Positions 34,904 through 44,819 of a stretch of DNA of 64,000 nucleotides are shown piece after piece (position 1 is the stretch's first letter; the number at the start of each line of letters is the position of its first letter). Origin of the DNA: Betaproteobacteria bacterium HGW-Betaproteobacteria-1 (GTDB taxonomy: Bacteria > Pseudomonadota > Gammaproteobacteria > Burkholderiales > Methylophilaceae); the NCBI GenBank assembly GCA_002842435.1, contig PHCX01000004.1, forward strand, positions 244,209-308,208, written 5' to 3'. The position numbers were made by a program, and so were the translations under genes. The notes under the pieces were generated by a model. The model made no database searches. It saw only the letters and a list, made by a program, of their open reading frames with translations, and was not told the origin of the DNA.

Positions 34904-36043
34904 TTGACAAGTCAATCTTCAGGGCTGATCGCGCCAGCGATTGTTGCGGAAATCTTTGCGCATGCAGGCGTGCGGTTCAATGGTCAGCAGCCATGGGATA
35001 TTCAAGTCCACGACCATGAAGCGTATCGACAAACCCTTTACAAGGGCTCGCTCGGTTTTGGCGATGCCTATGTCGACGGCCTTTGGGATTCGGAACGGCT
35101 GGATGAAACCATCGAACGCCTGTTGAGTGCCGAGATTGAAACCAGGCTCATCGGTTGGGCCAAGGTCCGGATCATAGGTGAAAGCCTGCGGCATCGCCTT
35201 TTTAATCTGCAATCCTTCGCCCGCGCCTTTCAGGTCGGCGAACGTCATTACGATATCGGCAACGATGTATTCGAAGCCATGCTCGATTCCAGCATGAGCT
35301 ATTCCTGCGCCTACTGGGCACGTGCTGACGATCTGGAACAAGCGCAGCACGACAAGCTCGACATGATCTGTCGCAAACTGGAAATGAAACCAGGTGAACG
35401 TGTGCTGGAAATCGGTTGCGGTTGGGGAGGGCTGGCGCGCCATGCGGCGGCTCATTACGGGGTCGATGTGCTGGGCGTCACGGTTTCGAAAGAACAGAAG
35501 AAGCTGGCAGAAGAACGCTGCGCCGGTTTGCCGGTGGAGATTCGTCTCATGGATTACCGCCTGCTTGAAGGCAGTTACGACAAGATCATCTCGGTCGGCA
35601 TGTTCGAGCATGTCGGCCCCAAGAACTATCCGGTATATTTCCAGAAAGCCTTTGAACTGCTGAAAGACGACGGATTGTTCCTGTTGCATACCATCGGTCA
35701 CCACAAGACCTCGATCTGCACCGATCCGTGGATTGATCGCTACATCTTCCCCAACGGCAAAGTGCCTTCAGCCGCACAGATCACCCGAAATCTGGAGCGG
35801 CGCTTCATCATCGAGGACTGGCACAATTTCGGCCAAGACTACGACCGCACACTGATGGCCTGGTGGGACAACTTCAACCAGGCCTGGCCGCAACTGCAGG
35901 GCAAGTACGACCAGCGCTTCTACCGTATGTGGAAATACTACCTGATGTGTTGCGCCGGCTACTTCCGCTCACGCCAGGGCCAGCTCTGGCAACTGGTCCT
36001 CAGCAAACGCACGCGCCGCACGGTGTATCGTTCGCTGCGTTGA
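34904..36043 (+). CDS. cfa: Cyclopropane-fatty-acyl-phospholipid synthase family protein
   Basis: This 379-residue S-adenosylmethionine enzyme adds a methylene bridge to unsaturated phospholipid chains. Motifs are GSLGFGDAYVDGLWD, YDIGNDVFEAMLDSSMSYSCAYW, VLEIGCGWGGLARHAA, MFEHVGPKNYPVYF and CTDPWIDRYIFPNG, with the length and the C-terminal W-rich region of true Cfa. The TTG at 34904 is preferred because AGGGGG lies seven bases upstream; a GTG at 34850 is the alternative. Between the HIT start and this gene (34687-34903) nothing but candidate promoter sequence is seen. Confidence 0.9.
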   Translation: MTSQSSGLIAPAIVAEIFAHAGVRFNGQQPWDIQVHDHEAYRQTLYKGSLGFGDAYVDGLWDSERLDETIERLLSAEIETRLIGWAKVRIIGESLRHRLFNLQSFARAFQVGERHYDIGNDVFEAMLDSSMSYSCAYWARADDLEQAQHDKLDMICRKLEMKPGERVLEIGCGWGGLARHAAAHYGVDVLGVTVSKEQKKLAEERCAGLPVEIRLMDYRLLEGSYDKIISVGMFEHVGPKNYPVYFQKAFELLKDDGLFLLHTIGHHKTSICTDPWIDRYIFPNGKVPSAAQITRNLERRFIIEDWHNFGQDYDRTLMAWWDNFNQAWPQLQGKYDQRFYRMWKYYLMCCAGYFRSRQGQLWQLVLSKRTRRTVYRSLR

Positions 36044-36210
36044 GTCCCGTGAGCCATGTGAAGTTTGAAAGGTCGTGCCCTGCGGCGTGCACCCGTTAAG
36101 CATCATCACCAAGCTACAGCCAACCAGTTGGCAAGATTGCAGCGACAAGCGAGTGTGTCCTACGTGGGCTAATTGCTAAACGATATTTCAAAGAGCTATC
36201 TTTAAGAGTC

Positions 36211-36843
36211 TTAATCTGCATCACGCACAATTTTTTTGTAAATAAATAGCCCTATGTAATATATAACTATCGGAAAAATAATCACTTTTAATAAGTGTAT
36301 TCGTTCAGTATTTGTTATATATCCGTAAGGCTCGAACATATAAACATAAATTCCGACAGAACTAGCCCAAATAGCTATTGCGGCAAGAAATAATCTTGTC
36401 GATTTTGACAGCTTAAGAATCCAGCCAACCAAATATTTCTCTATCGATAACCATAAGAGAGGTGCATAGCTAGCAATCGCAAATCCAAAGCTAATAGGAA
36501 CAATCAGCCATGCAGGTCCTCTTGGTGATAAGTTGCTTTCAGACAACGCGCTTATTACAAACAAAACGCTAATTAAAATCACAAAGCCTATAGTGGCTCC
36601 AATAAAGAAGCCGGCTAGCCTTAGTGACCATAATTTTAAGAAGCTATTTTTATATGAGACTTCAACCAAATAAGAGTCTCGAATATTTTGACGCTGTTTA
36701 GTATCTGATGCGGTTGTTGGAGCACTAAAGTTTACGAGAGGCGAGTCGCACTTGGGGCATGTACCGTTAGCAATTGCTCTATCCCATGCTTTATCTGACT
36801 CATTAAAACTAAAGGTACAATTTGGACATTTGTATGAAATCAT
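36211..36843 (-). CDS. Orphan zinc-ribbon membrane protein
   Basis: This 210-residue protein is not recognised. It begins with a zinc ribbon (YKCPNC at 4-9 and CPKC at about 29-32), then has four hydrophobic segments between about 75 and 200 and a basic end. The gene and its flanks are clearly richer in A and T than the neighbours, with runs such as AATTTTTTTG and frequent ATA and AAT codons. This points to recent acquisition. It is alone between cfa and lipA, with no mobile-element remnants seen. A membrane protein with a cytoplasmic zinc ribbon could be a regulator or stress protein; no function is claimed. Confidence 0.7.
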   Translation of the reverse strand: MISYKCPNCTFSFNESDKAWDRAIANGTCPKCDSPLVNFSAPTTASDTKQRQNIRDSYLVEVSYKNSFLKLWSLRLAGFFIGATIGFVILISVLFVISALSESNLSPRGPAWLIVPISFGFAIASYAPLLWLSIEKYLVGWILKLSKSTRLFLAAIAIWASSVGIYVYMFEPYGYITNTERIHLLKVIIFPIVIYYIGLFIYKKIVRDAD

Positions 36844-36969
36844 TATTGATTACCTAGTCGAGTAGTTAGTCGTATTGATAAATACTTGCAATAATAACTA
36901 TTAAATTTTAGGTTGATTCAAAAAACTCCCAAATTACATCTGCTGCGTTAATCACATTGTTCAGCTTAA

Positions 36970-37944
36970 CTAGACTCCGGCGGAATGCGCCTGCTGGTCG
37001 GCGTGGTAGCTGGAGCGCACCATGGGGCCGCAGGCAGCGTGGGTGAAGCCCATGGCCAGCGCTTTTTCTTCAAATTCCTTGAATATCGCCGGTTCGACGA
37101 AACGCTTGACCGGCAGGTGGTGCGGGCTGGGTTGCAGATACTGGCCCAGTGTCAGCATGGTGACGCCATGGTCGCGTAGGTCCTGCATCACCTGCAGTAT
37201 CTCGTCATCGGTTTCGCCTATGCCCAGCATCAGGCCGGATTTGGTTGGTACTTGCGGGTGCTGCTCACCAAACGCCTTCAGCAGTTGCAGCGAGTTGTGA
37301 TAATCCGAACCAGGCCTTGCTTCCTTGTACAGCCGCGGCACGGTTTCCAGGTTGTGGTTCATGACATCGGGCGGTGCCTGGGTGAGGATTTCCATGGCGC
37401 GATCGAGGCGGCCGCGGAAATCCGGTACCAGGATCTCGATCTTGATCTCCGGCGATTGCGTGCGCACTTCGCGAATGCAGTCGACGAAGTGCTGGGCGCC
37501 GCCATCGCGCAGGTCATCGCGGTCAACGCTGGTGATGACGACGTATTTCAGTTTCATCTGGGCGATGGTGCGGGCGAGGTTCTCCGGTTCATTGACGTCT
37601 GGTGGCAACGGCTTGCCGTGGGCGACGTCGCAGAACGGGCAGCGGCGCGTGCAGATGTCGCCGAGTACCATGAAGGTGGCGGTGCCGCCGCTGAAGCATT
37701 CGCCGATATTGGGGCAGGAGGCTTCCTCGCAGACGGTGTGTAACTTGTTGTCGCGCAGTACTTGCTTGATTTCCTGGAAGCGGGCGCTGTCCGGCACTTT
37801 CATACGTATCCATTCCGGCTTGCGCATGGCCGGTTGCGGCACGATCTTGATCGGGATACGTGCCGTCTTGGCGGCGCCGGTTTCCTTGAGGCCAGCGACC
37901 TTGGCGCCCTGGCGTTTTGCTGTGGTATCGGTGATGTCGCTCAT
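36970..37944 (-). CDS. lipA: Lipoyl synthase
   Basis: This 324-residue radical SAM enzyme inserts two sulphur atoms into octanoyl groups on lipoyl domains. The auxiliary cluster cysteines are Cys72, Cys77 and Cys83 ([12 protein letters not shown]), and the radical SAM triplet is Cys98, Cys102 and Cys105 (CTRRCPFC). The conserved C-terminal arginine-serine-serine stretch is [14 protein letters not shown]. Its start overlaps the lipB stop by 4 bp, so the two lipoate steps are coupled. Confidence 0.96.
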   Translation of the reverse strand: MSDITDTTAKRQGAKVAGLKETGAAKTARIPIKIVPQPAMRKPEWIRMKVPDSARFQEIKQVLRDNKLHTVCEEASCPNIGECFSGGTATFMVLGDICTRRCPFCDVAHGKPLPPDVNEPENLARTIAQMKLKYVVITSVDRDDLRDGGAQHFVDCIREVRTQSPEIKIEILVPDFRGRLDRAMEILTQAPPDVMNHNLETVPRLYKEARPGSDYHNSLQLLKAFGEQHPQVPTKSGLMLGIGETDDEILQVMQDLRDHGVTMLTLGQYLQPSPHHLPVKRFVEPAIFKEFEEKALAMGFTHAACGPMVRSSYHADQQAHSAGV

Positions 37945-38588
37945 GCGGGGGCTTCGTCGGTGTATTGGATATCAGTATAAGCCAGATCACGGCACAGGTT
38001 GAGCAGCAGGGCGTCGGCCACTGCCGGCAAGGCCATGTCGATGCCGAGATCGGCGAGTTGCGTGACCTGCAGGCCGCGGTAGCCGCAGGGGTCGATGGCG
38101 TCGAATGGGCTCAGATCCATCGCAACATTGAGCGCCAGTCCGTGATAGCAAAGGTTTTTCTTCAAACGCAGACCGAGTGAGGCGATCTTGCGGCCGGCGA
38201 CATAGACGCCGGGAGCGTTGGCCAGGGCGCTGGCCTCGATACCATTCGCTGCCAGCAGTTCGATGATGGCGTTTTCCATGGCGCTGACCAGATGGCGTAC
38301 TTTTTGTCCTTTTCGATTGAGATCAAGCAGCAGGTAGATGACGACTTGGCCCGGGCCGTGATAGGTGGTTTTGCCGCCGCGATCGACCAGCATCAGCTGG
38401 ATGTCGTCGCGCGCCGGCAAGCGCACGTCTCGGCGGTTGAGGCCCAGCGTGTAGATCGGCGGGTGCTCGGTAACCCACAGTTCGTCGATGGTGTCATCGG
38501 TGCGGGCGGCGGTGAAAGCCTGCATGGCATGCCAGACAGGCTCGTAGTCGGTCCGGCCGAGCCGGCGTATGGTGAGGCGTTGAGACAT
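37941..38588 (-). CDS. lipB: Octanoyltransferase LipB
   Basis: This 215-residue enzyme moves octanoyl from acyl carrier protein to lipoyl domains. The catalytic pair is Lys134 (GRKIAS) and Cys168 (PCGYRG), equivalent to Lys135 and Cys169 in E. coli. [19 protein letters not shown] and [11 protein letters not shown] are also conserved. It lies four bases after the DUF493 gene and overlaps lipA. Confidence 0.95.
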   Translation of the reverse strand: MSQRLTIRRLGRTDYEPVWHAMQAFTAARTDDTIDELWVTEHPPIYTLGLNRRDVRLPARDDIQLMLVDRGGKTTYHGPGQVVIYLLLDLNRKGQKVRHLVSAMENAIIELLAANGIEASALANAPGVYVAGRKIASLGLRLKKNLCYHGLALNVAMDLSPFDAIDPCGYRGLQVTQLADLGIDMALPAVADALLLNLCRDLAYTDIQYTDEAPA

Positions 38589-38592
38589 GCGA

Positions 38593-38859
38593 TCAGAGCA
38601 CGAACTTGACCATTGGATGCGCGGTCAGCGCGCGATAGATGTCGTCCAGTTGCGGTTTTGAAGTGACGTAGACGGTGCAGGTCAAACTCAGATATTTGCC
38701 CGCCGAACTTGCACGCATTTCGACCTTGGTAGCGTCGAAGCCGTCGTCGTGAATGCGGATGACATCAATGATGGTCTGTGCGAATTCGTCGCGTGTTTCA
38801 CCCATGACCTTGATGGGGAAGTCGCAGGGGAATTCAACCAGGGTTTCCTGTTCAGCCAT
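38593..38859 (-). CDS. ybeD: YbeD-family (DUF493) protein
   Basis: This 88-residue protein matches the DUF493 family: [35 protein letters not shown] and [18 protein letters not shown]. The ferredoxin-like fold resembles ACT domains, and the gene normally sits beside lipB, as here. A regulatory role in lipoate synthesis has been proposed but not shown. Its ATG lies inside the end of dat (8-bp overlap). Confidence 0.92.
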   Translation of the reverse strand: MAEQETLVEFPCDFPIKVMGETRDEFAQTIIDVIRIHDDGFDATKVEMRASSAGKYLSLTCTVYVTSKPQLDDIYRALTAHPMVKFVL

Positions 38860-39709
38860 GACGCATGACCTCGTTCTTGTATGCTTGATAAAGTTGGTAC
38901 ATACGACGGAATATGGGGCCGGGTTTGCCGTTTGCAACGGGCTGGCCGTCCAGTTCGACAATCGCCAGTATCTCCTTGGTCGAGGAGGTGCACCAGAGCT
39001 CATCGGCACGGCGGATGCGGGCTTTCTCGAAGTGGCCGAATTCGACCGGGATGCCTGCGGCGGCAGCCAGTTCCAGCACCACGTCGTAGGTGATGCCCGG
39101 CAGCACGTGGTTGTCCTTGGGTGGGGTGAGGATGACACCATTCTCGACAGCGAAGATGTTGCTGGCCGAACCTTCGGTCAGGATATCGTCGCGGAACATG
39201 ATGGTTTCGGCGGCACCGACATCCGCCGACATCTGCCGCAACAATACATTCGGTAGCAGGGAGATGACCTTGAGATCGCAACGGTCCCAGCGGATATCCC
39301 TGGCACTGACTGCGGATGCGCCCTGTTCGACCAGTTCCCGCGGCGGCGCTACCAGTTCCATGCACATCAGGAACACGGTCGGCACTACCTGTTTGGGAAA
39401 TGCCTGATCGCGCGGCGCCGGGCCACGCGTGACCTGCAAATAGACGGATTGGTCCTGCAGCTCGTTGCGTTCAATCAGATCAACTACCAGTTTTTCCCAT
39501 TCTTCCAGCGTGTGTGGGCTGTCCAGTCGCAGTCCTGCCAGACTCTGCTGTAGGCGCAGGAGATGCTCACGCATCCTGAACGGATGGCGCGAGTAGACCG
39601 GGATGACTTCATAAACGCCGTCGCCGAAGATGAAGCCCCGGTCCAGCACCGGCACCCGCGCTTCTGCCAGCGCAAGAAACTGGCCGTTGAGATAGACGAT
39701 ATCGGTCAA
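38852..39709 (-). CDS. dat: D-amino acid aminotransferase
   Basis: This 285-residue class IV PLP aminotransferase matches the D-alanine transaminase group: NGQFLALAEARVPVLDRGFIFGDGVYE-type start, PLP lysine Lys147 (CDLKVISLL), FRDDILTEGSASNIFAV and the G-T/S-S loop WCTSSTKEI. It interconverts D-alanine and D-glutamate, feeding cell wall synthesis. It stands between dacC and ybeD-lipB-lipA in an order common to betaproteobacteria. Branched-chain aminotransferase (IlvE-like) is the less likely alternative. Confidence 0.87.
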   Translation of the reverse strand: MTDIVYLNGQFLALAEARVPVLDRGFIFGDGVYEVIPVYSRHPFRMREHLLRLQQSLAGLRLDSPHTLEEWEKLVVDLIERNELQDQSVYLQVTRGPAPRDQAFPKQVVPTVFLMCMELVAPPRELVEQGASAVSARDIRWDRCDLKVISLLPNVLLRQMSADVGAAETIMFRDDILTEGSASNIFAVENGVILTPPKDNHVLPGITYDVVLELAAAAGIPVEFGHFEKARIRRADELWCTSSTKEILAIVELDGQPVANGKPGPIFRRMYQLYQAYKNEVMRHG

Positions 39710-39727
39710 TCCGGGCTTACCTCGGGT

Positions 39728-40867
39728 TTATATAAACCACAATCTGATGGTGTCCCACAGGCGACCGAAGAAGCCGGCGATGCCGACATCCTTGGAGGCG
39801 ACCAGTTTCTGGCTGTCGATGACCTTGCCGTCCAGCGCGAATTCAATGGTGCCGACTTCCTGACCGGCCTTGATCGGCGCAATCAGGGGCTGCTGAGTGG
39901 TCAGCGTGGCTTTCACCCGGCTGTATTCGCCTTTGGGCAAGGTGATGTACAGGTCCTCTGCGACCATGGCAGCCAGCGTGTTGTCCTTGCCTTTCCAGAC
40001 CTTGAGTTCGCTGATGGCGGCACCGGCCTTGTAGACCAGTTGCGATTCATAGAACTGGAAGCCGTAGTTCAGCAGTTTCTGGCTTTCTGCGGCACGGGCG
40101 TTTTCCGAAGTGGCGCCGAGCACGACCGAGATCAGTCGCATGTCGCCGCGCTTGGCTGATGTCATCAGGCAATAGCCGGCAGCCTTGGTGTGGCCGGTCT
40201 TGATGCCATCGACATGCGGGTCGCGCCACAGCAGGAGATTGCGATTGGGTTGGGTGATGTTGTTGTAGGTGTATTCCTTCACCGAATACAGGCGCTGGTA
40301 CTGTTCCGGATAATCCTGAATCAGCGCAGCGGCCAGAATGGCGAGGTCATGTGCAGTGGTGTAGTGGTCCGGGTCAGGCAGGCCGGTGGAGTTCATGAAG
40401 TTGCTGTTGTTCATGCCCAGGCGCTTGGCTTCCTGGTTCATCAGCTGGGCAAAGACTTCCTCCGAACCACCGATGGCTTCTGCCAGCGCAATTGAAGCAT
40501 CGTTGCCGGACTGAATGATGACGCCGTGGATCAGTTCCTCGACGGTGACCGGACGGTTGGGCTCAATGAACATTCTGGAACCTTCGGCCTTCCATGCGTA
40601 GGTGCTGACCGGCACCTGCTGGTCCGGTTGCAGATGGCCGTTCTTCAAAGCCTTGAACGTCAGGTAGGCGGTCATGACCTTGGTCAGCGAGGCCGGTTCC
40701 ACGCGCATGGCCGCGTTCTCTTCCGCAATAAAGCGGTTGCTGTTGACGTCAAGCAGCACATAGGACTTCACCGCCATGCTGGGCGGCGGCGGGATGTCTG
40801 CGGCGACGGCGATGGTGGAAGCGAAGGCCAGGGATGCGGCAAGGAAAAGCGATTTCAATATGGACAT
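39728..40867 (-). CDS. dacC: D-alanyl-D-alanine carboxypeptidase (PBP5/6 type)
   Basis: This 379-residue penicillin-binding protein trims the terminal D-alanine from murein pentapeptides. It has a signal peptide (1-23), active site Ser60-Leu-Thr-Lys63, Ser120-Gly-Asn122 and Lys223-Thr-Gly225. The C-terminal beta domain (about 265-355) and an amphipathic end RLWDTIRLWFI that should anchor it to the outer face of the inner membrane follow. It is 18 bp upstream of dat and 18 bp after rlpA, in one string of wall genes. Confidence 0.93.
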   Translation of the reverse strand: MSILKSLFLAASLAFASTIAVAADIPPPPSMAVKSYVLLDVNSNRFIAEENAAMRVEPASLTKVMTAYLTFKALKNGHLQPDQQVPVSTYAWKAEGSRMFIEPNRPVTVEELIHGVIIQSGNDASIALAEAIGGSEEVFAQLMNQEAKRLGMNNSNFMNSTGLPDPDHYTTAHDLAILAAALIQDYPEQYQRLYSVKEYTYNNITQPNRNLLLWRDPHVDGIKTGHTKAAGYCLMTSAKRGDMRLISVVLGATSENARAAESQKLLNYGFQFYESQLVYKAGAAISELKVWKGKDNTLAAMVAEDLYITLPKGEYSRVKATLTTQQPLIAPIKAGQEVGTIEFALDGKVIDSQKLVASKDVGIAGFFGRLWDTIRLWFI

Positions 40868-40885
40868 GTTCGAATCTTTAACGGA

Positions 40886-41782
40886 TTAGTTTTGGAAAAC
40901 AACAATGGCGTTGGTGCCTATGCTCTGGTTGATTCTGCTGGCGGCCAGATCTGCCTCGGAACGATTCTGATAGGGACCTAGCCTGACGCGATAGGTGTCC
41001 TCATTATACCAGTTCTGGATGGGCACATTCCTGCCGTCAGCGGTGATGGCCAGATTCCGCTCCTGCAGGCTCTCGCGCAACCGGTCGGCATTTTCGCGGG
41101 ATTTGAAAGCACCGACCTGCACATAGACGCCGCTGATGCTGGCAGTCGTATTGTTCGGAGCGCTTGATTGGGGAGGTGCAGCGCGCGCCATGGTCTCGGG
41201 CCGGGTGTCTATCCATTCGACATCGACCACGCCGCTGCCTTTGCCGACGATGCCGAGCTTGTGCGCGGCGGCATAGGAGACGTCGATTAGCCTGTCGTGC
41301 AGAAAAGGCCCGCGATCGTTGACGCGCAATACCACCGAACGGCCGTTGTCCGGATTGGTGACACGCACATAACTGGGGATGGGCAGTGTGGTGTGCGCGG
41401 CGGTCATGGCATACATGTCGTAACGTTCGCCGCTGGCAGTCTGGTTGCCGTGGTAGCGTTTGCCATACCAGGAGGCGATGCCGCGTTGCTTGTAGGGACG
41501 GTACTCACTCATCGGCACGTATTGCCGGCCGAGCGCGGTATAGGGGCGACTGTTGGCTGCGCGCAGGGGTTCTGCCCGTGGAACCGCATCGGGGATGCGT
41601 TCCAGTTCCGCTTGCGATATCTCGCCGGGGCCGTCATCGAGATAATAGCCGCCGCCAGTGTCTGGTTTGCTGGTTGGGGTTGTGGGGCTGGCGGGTCGCT
41701 CCGGTTTGACGCTGGTGCTGCCGCAGGCGCCGAGCAGGAGGCTGAAGAGGATGATAGTTAGTGTATGCAAGATTTTCATCAT
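40886..41782 (-). CDS. rlpA: Septal ring lytic transglycosylase RlpA
   Basis: This 298-residue lipoprotein has the lipobox LLLGACG (Cys at about 20). The double-psi beta-barrel domain contains GIASWYGKRYHGNQTASGE, MTAAHTTLPIPSYVRVTN and VRVNDRGPFLHDRLIDVS. A C-terminal SPOR domain (about 218-298, starting VYVQVGAFKSRENADRLRES) targets it to denuded septal glycan. RlpA cleaves glycan lacking stem peptides, which links it to the carboxypeptidase next door. Its start overlaps the rodA stop by 4 bp. Confidence 0.93.
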   Translation of the reverse strand: MMKILHTLTIILFSLLLGACGSTSVKPERPASPTTPTSKPDTGGGYYLDDGPGEISQAELERIPDAVPRAEPLRAANSRPYTALGRQYVPMSEYRPYKQRGIASWYGKRYHGNQTASGERYDMYAMTAAHTTLPIPSYVRVTNPDNGRSVVLRVNDRGPFLHDRLIDVSYAAAHKLGIVGKGSGVVDVEWIDTRPETMARAAPPQSSAPNNTTASISGVYVQVGAFKSRENADRLRESLQERNLAITADGRNVPIQNWYNEDTYRVRLGPYQNRSEADLAASRINQSIGTNAIVVFQN

Positions 41783-42873
41783 GTCGCCACCAGTTTTTTA
41801 TGGGTTTGAATGCTCATTAAAATACCGAAACCCAGCATCAGTGTCACCAGAGAAGTGCCGCCATAACTGATCAGCGGCAGCGGTACGCCAACCACGGGCA
41901 GGATACCGCTGACCATGCCGATGTTGACGAAAGCATAGGTGAAGAAGGTCAGGCTGATGCTGCCTGCCAGTAAGCGGCAGAAGGTGCTTTGTGCCTGTGC
42001 CGCAATCACCAGGCCGCGACCAATGATGAGTGTGAACAGCAATAGCAGCAAAAGGTTTCCGAGCAGGCCGAATTCTTCACCGAACACGGCGAGGATGAAG
42101 TCGGTGGTGCGTTCCGGGATGAAGTCCAGTTGCGATTGCGTGCCATTGAGCCAGCCTTTGCCTGCTAGTCCGCCGGAGCCGATGGCGATATTGGCTTGTA
42201 TGGTGTGATAGCCTGCTCCAAGAGGGTCCTGATGCGGGTCGAAGAGGATGATGATGCGCCGCCGCTGGTAGTCGTGCAGCATGGTCCAGAGTAAAGGGGC
42301 GAGCGCAGCGGCGCCAACTGCCATGGCGATAATCAGTTTCCAGCTGAAACCGGCAAGATAGATGACGAAAATACCGGAGCCGAGGATCAGCAAGGTTGTG
42401 CCCAGGTCCGGTTGTTTCAGGATGAAGGCGGCAGGAATGGCGAGGAATATGGCGGCAATCGCATAGTCCGTCAGTCGCAGGGATTCCTCTCGCTTGGCAA
42501 AATACCAGGCCAGCATCATGGGTACAGCGATCTTCATGAGCTCTGAGGGCTGGATTCTGGCAACGCCCAGGTCAAGCCAGCGGCGGGCGCCATTGGTGAT
42601 CTCGCCAAATAGTGCGACGCCGAGTAATAGAAGAACACCGAGCAGATAGAGCGGCAGTGCGATACGTTCCAGATGCTGCGGCGGGATGTTGGCGGCCAGC
42701 CACATGACAAGCAGTGCGACGGAGATATTGGTCAGTTGCGCAAACATTCTGGCACTGCTTTCGCCCGATGCGCTGTACAGCACGAAGAGCCCCAGCAACA
42801 GGGTTAGCAGCAGGCAGCCCATGAGGAAGCCGTCGATATGCCTGACCAGGCCTTTATAGATACGATCAATCAT
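41779..42873 (-). CDS. rodA: Rod shape-determining SEDS glycosyltransferase RodA
   Basis: This 364-residue membrane protein has about ten helices and the SEDS signatures FGEITNGARRWLDLG, GGLAGKGWLNGTQSQLDFIPERTTDFI (conserved catalytic Asp and Glu) and GVPLPLISYGGTSLVTLM. RodA polymerises glycan for cell elongation together with PBP2. The start overlaps the mrdA end by 8 bp and the end overlaps rlpA, giving tight translational coupling. Confidence 0.95.
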   Translation of the reverse strand: MIDRIYKGLVRHIDGFLMGCLLLTLLLGLFVLYSASGESSARMFAQLTNISVALLVMWLAANIPPQHLERIALPLYLLGVLLLLGVALFGEITNGARRWLDLGVARIQPSELMKIAVPMMLAWYFAKREESLRLTDYAIAAIFLAIPAAFILKQPDLGTTLLILGSGIFVIYLAGFSWKLIIAMAVGAAALAPLLWTMLHDYQRRRIIILFDPHQDPLGAGYHTIQANIAIGSGGLAGKGWLNGTQSQLDFIPERTTDFILAVFGEEFGLLGNLLLLLLFTLIIGRGLVIAAQAQSTFCRLLAGSISLTFFTYAFVNIGMVSGILPVVGVPLPLISYGGTSLVTLMLGFGILMSIQTHKKLVAT

Positions 42874-44803
42874 GGGCGTGTTCCTCGGTGGTTGCCGGTG
42901 CGATCGCGGCTTCCGGCAAGGCGATTGGGTTTATCGGCGTGCTTTCGGCAGGTTCCTTGCCGAGCAGATAGTAGTCCATCACCTTGCGTGCGATCGGTCC
43001 GGCGACCGACCCTCCGCTACCGCCATTCTCGACGATGATGGCCAATGCGATCTGTGGATCGTCGGCCGGCGCATAGGCGATGAACAGGGCGTGGTCGCGG
43101 TGGCGTTCATCCAGCTTGCTGGCATCATATTTTTCGCCCTGCTTGATACCGACCACCTGAGCCGTGCCGGTTTTGGCGGCGACCGTGTAAGGTGCGCCGG
43201 CGCCGACCGCGACGGCGGTGCCGCCGGGCAGGGTCACATCTTCCATGCCCTTTCTGACGATTTCGACGTTTTCCGGCTTCAGCTCCATTCTGTCGGTCAC
43301 TACCTGCTCCACCGTGCGGATGGTCCCCGAGCTGGCTTCCTGTATGCCGGTGACCAGGTGCGGCTTCATGGCGACACCATTGTTGGCGAAGATGGCCGTT
43401 GCCTGAGCCAGTTGCATGGGAGTTGCCAGCATGTAACCCTGGCCGATGCCGAAAATTACCGTTTCGCCGGGATACCAGGGCTGGTTCCAGCGTCGTTTTT
43501 TCCACTCCGGGGTTGGTAGCAAGCCTTCAAGTTCGCCACTGATATCGATGCCGGATCTTTGACCAAAGCCGAAATGCCGGACGAAGTCGGTCATGGCATG
43601 GATGCCCATTTCATGCGCGAGCCCGTAGAAGAAGGTGTCGCAGGAGATGGTAATGGCCTTGCGCATATCCACTACACCGTGGCCTTGTGGTTTCCAGTCG
43701 CGGTAGCGATGGGTGTTGCCGGGTAGCGTGAAAAAGCCGGGGTCGTTGATGCTGAATGGTGGCGCGCGTCTGCCTGCCTCCAGCCCGGCCAGCGCGATGA
43801 AAGGCTTGAATGTTGAGCCCGGCGGGTAGATGCCGCGTAAAGGACGGTTGATCAAAGGTTTATCCAGCGACTCGTTGAGCGCCTTCCAGTTTTCGGTGTC
43901 GATGCCGCCGACGAACAGATTGGAGTCGAAAGTCGGCATGCTGACATAGGCCAGTACCTCGCCGGTTTTCGGCTGGATCGCGACCATTGCCCCACGCTTG
44001 TCGCCGAATGCATCCTCGCCGATTTTCTGCAGCTTGCTGTCCACTGAAAGGATTAGGTTGTCGCCCGGTACGGGCGGTGTGCTCGAAAGCACACGCACGG
44101 CGTGACCGCCGGAATCGGTCTCCACCTGCTTGAAACCGGTCTTGCCGTGCAGGATGCTTTCGTAATATTCCTCCAGCCCGCTTTTGCCGATGTGGTCGGA
44201 GCCCTTGTAATTGGAAAGTTCGCCGGATTCCTTCAGGTTGATTAGATCCTTGTCGTTGATGCGGCCGATATAACCGACCATGTGTGAACCTAGCGCGCCT
44301 TGCGGATAGTGTCTGAAGAGTCTCGACTTGATTTCAACACCGGGAAAACGGTAGCGATTAACGGCGAAGCGGGCAGCTTCTGCTTCATTCAGGTGCGTCC
44401 TCAGCGGCACGCTTTCAAATTCCTGGCTTTCGGAGAGTATCTTCTTGAAACGTTTGCGATCCAGGGTACCGATTTCTACCAGTTCGCTGAGCTGGTTGAT
44501 GGTTTCCTCGACATCCTTTACGCGGGCCGGTGTGATTTCCAGCGTATAGACAAAAAAGTTATGGGCCAGCACCACGCCATTCTTGTCAAATATCAGGCCG
44601 CGATTCGGCACGATGGGGACCAGCGAAATGCGGTTGTTCTCGGCCAGCGTGTGATAGTGCTCGTGCTTTGCCATCTGCAGGTAGAACAGGCGTGCAGCCA
44701 GTATGCCGAAACAGAGCAGTACGAATGCTGCAGCAACTGCGAGGCGTATGCGGAAATAGTAACTTTCCTGCCGGTAGTTTTTCAGCTCGGAACGTGCTCT
44801 CAT
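42866..44803 (-). CDS. mrdA: Penicillin-binding protein 2 (elongation transpeptidase)
   Basis: This 645-residue class B penicillin-binding protein has a short cytoplasmic tail, a membrane helix (about 20-42), a pedestal domain and a transpeptidase domain. Active site motifs are Ser330-Thr-Phe-Lys (PPGSTFKPF), SCD in TISCDTFFYGLA and KTG in AAKTGTAQVV. It crosslinks murein made by RodA, whose gene overlaps downstream. The C-terminal tail is Ala- and Pro-rich and ends with the rodA start. Confidence 0.95.
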   Translation of the reverse strand: MRARSELKNYRQESYYFRIRLAVAAAFVLLCFGILAARLFYLQMAKHEHYHTLAENNRISLVPIVPNRGLIFDKNGVVLAHNFFVYTLEITPARVKDVEETINQLSELVEIGTLDRKRFKKILSESQEFESVPLRTHLNEAEAARFAVNRYRFPGVEIKSRLFRHYPQGALGSHMVGYIGRINDKDLINLKESGELSNYKGSDHIGKSGLEEYYESILHGKTGFKQVETDSGGHAVRVLSSTPPVPGDNLILSVDSKLQKIGEDAFGDKRGAMVAIQPKTGEVLAYVSMPTFDSNLFVGGIDTENWKALNESLDKPLINRPLRGIYPPGSTFKPFIALAGLEAGRRAPPFSINDPGFFTLPGNTHRYRDWKPQGHGVVDMRKAITISCDTFFYGLAHEMGIHAMTDFVRHFGFGQRSGIDISGELEGLLPTPEWKKRRWNQPWYPGETVIFGIGQGYMLATPMQLAQATAIFANNGVAMKPHLVTGIQEASSGTIRTVEQVVTDRMELKPENVEIVRKGMEDVTLPGGTAVAVGAGAPYTVAAKTGTAQVVGIKQGEKYDASKLDERHRDHALFIAYAPADDPQIALAIIVENGGSGGSVAGPIARKVMDYYLLGKEPAESTPINPIALPEAAIAPATTEEHAHD

Positions 44804-44819
44804 GCTGCCAGTCTGACCT

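Noticed and set aside
36211..36843. Mobile element remnant in the AT-rich island
   Set aside because: No transposase, integrase, terminal repeats or target duplication could be seen.
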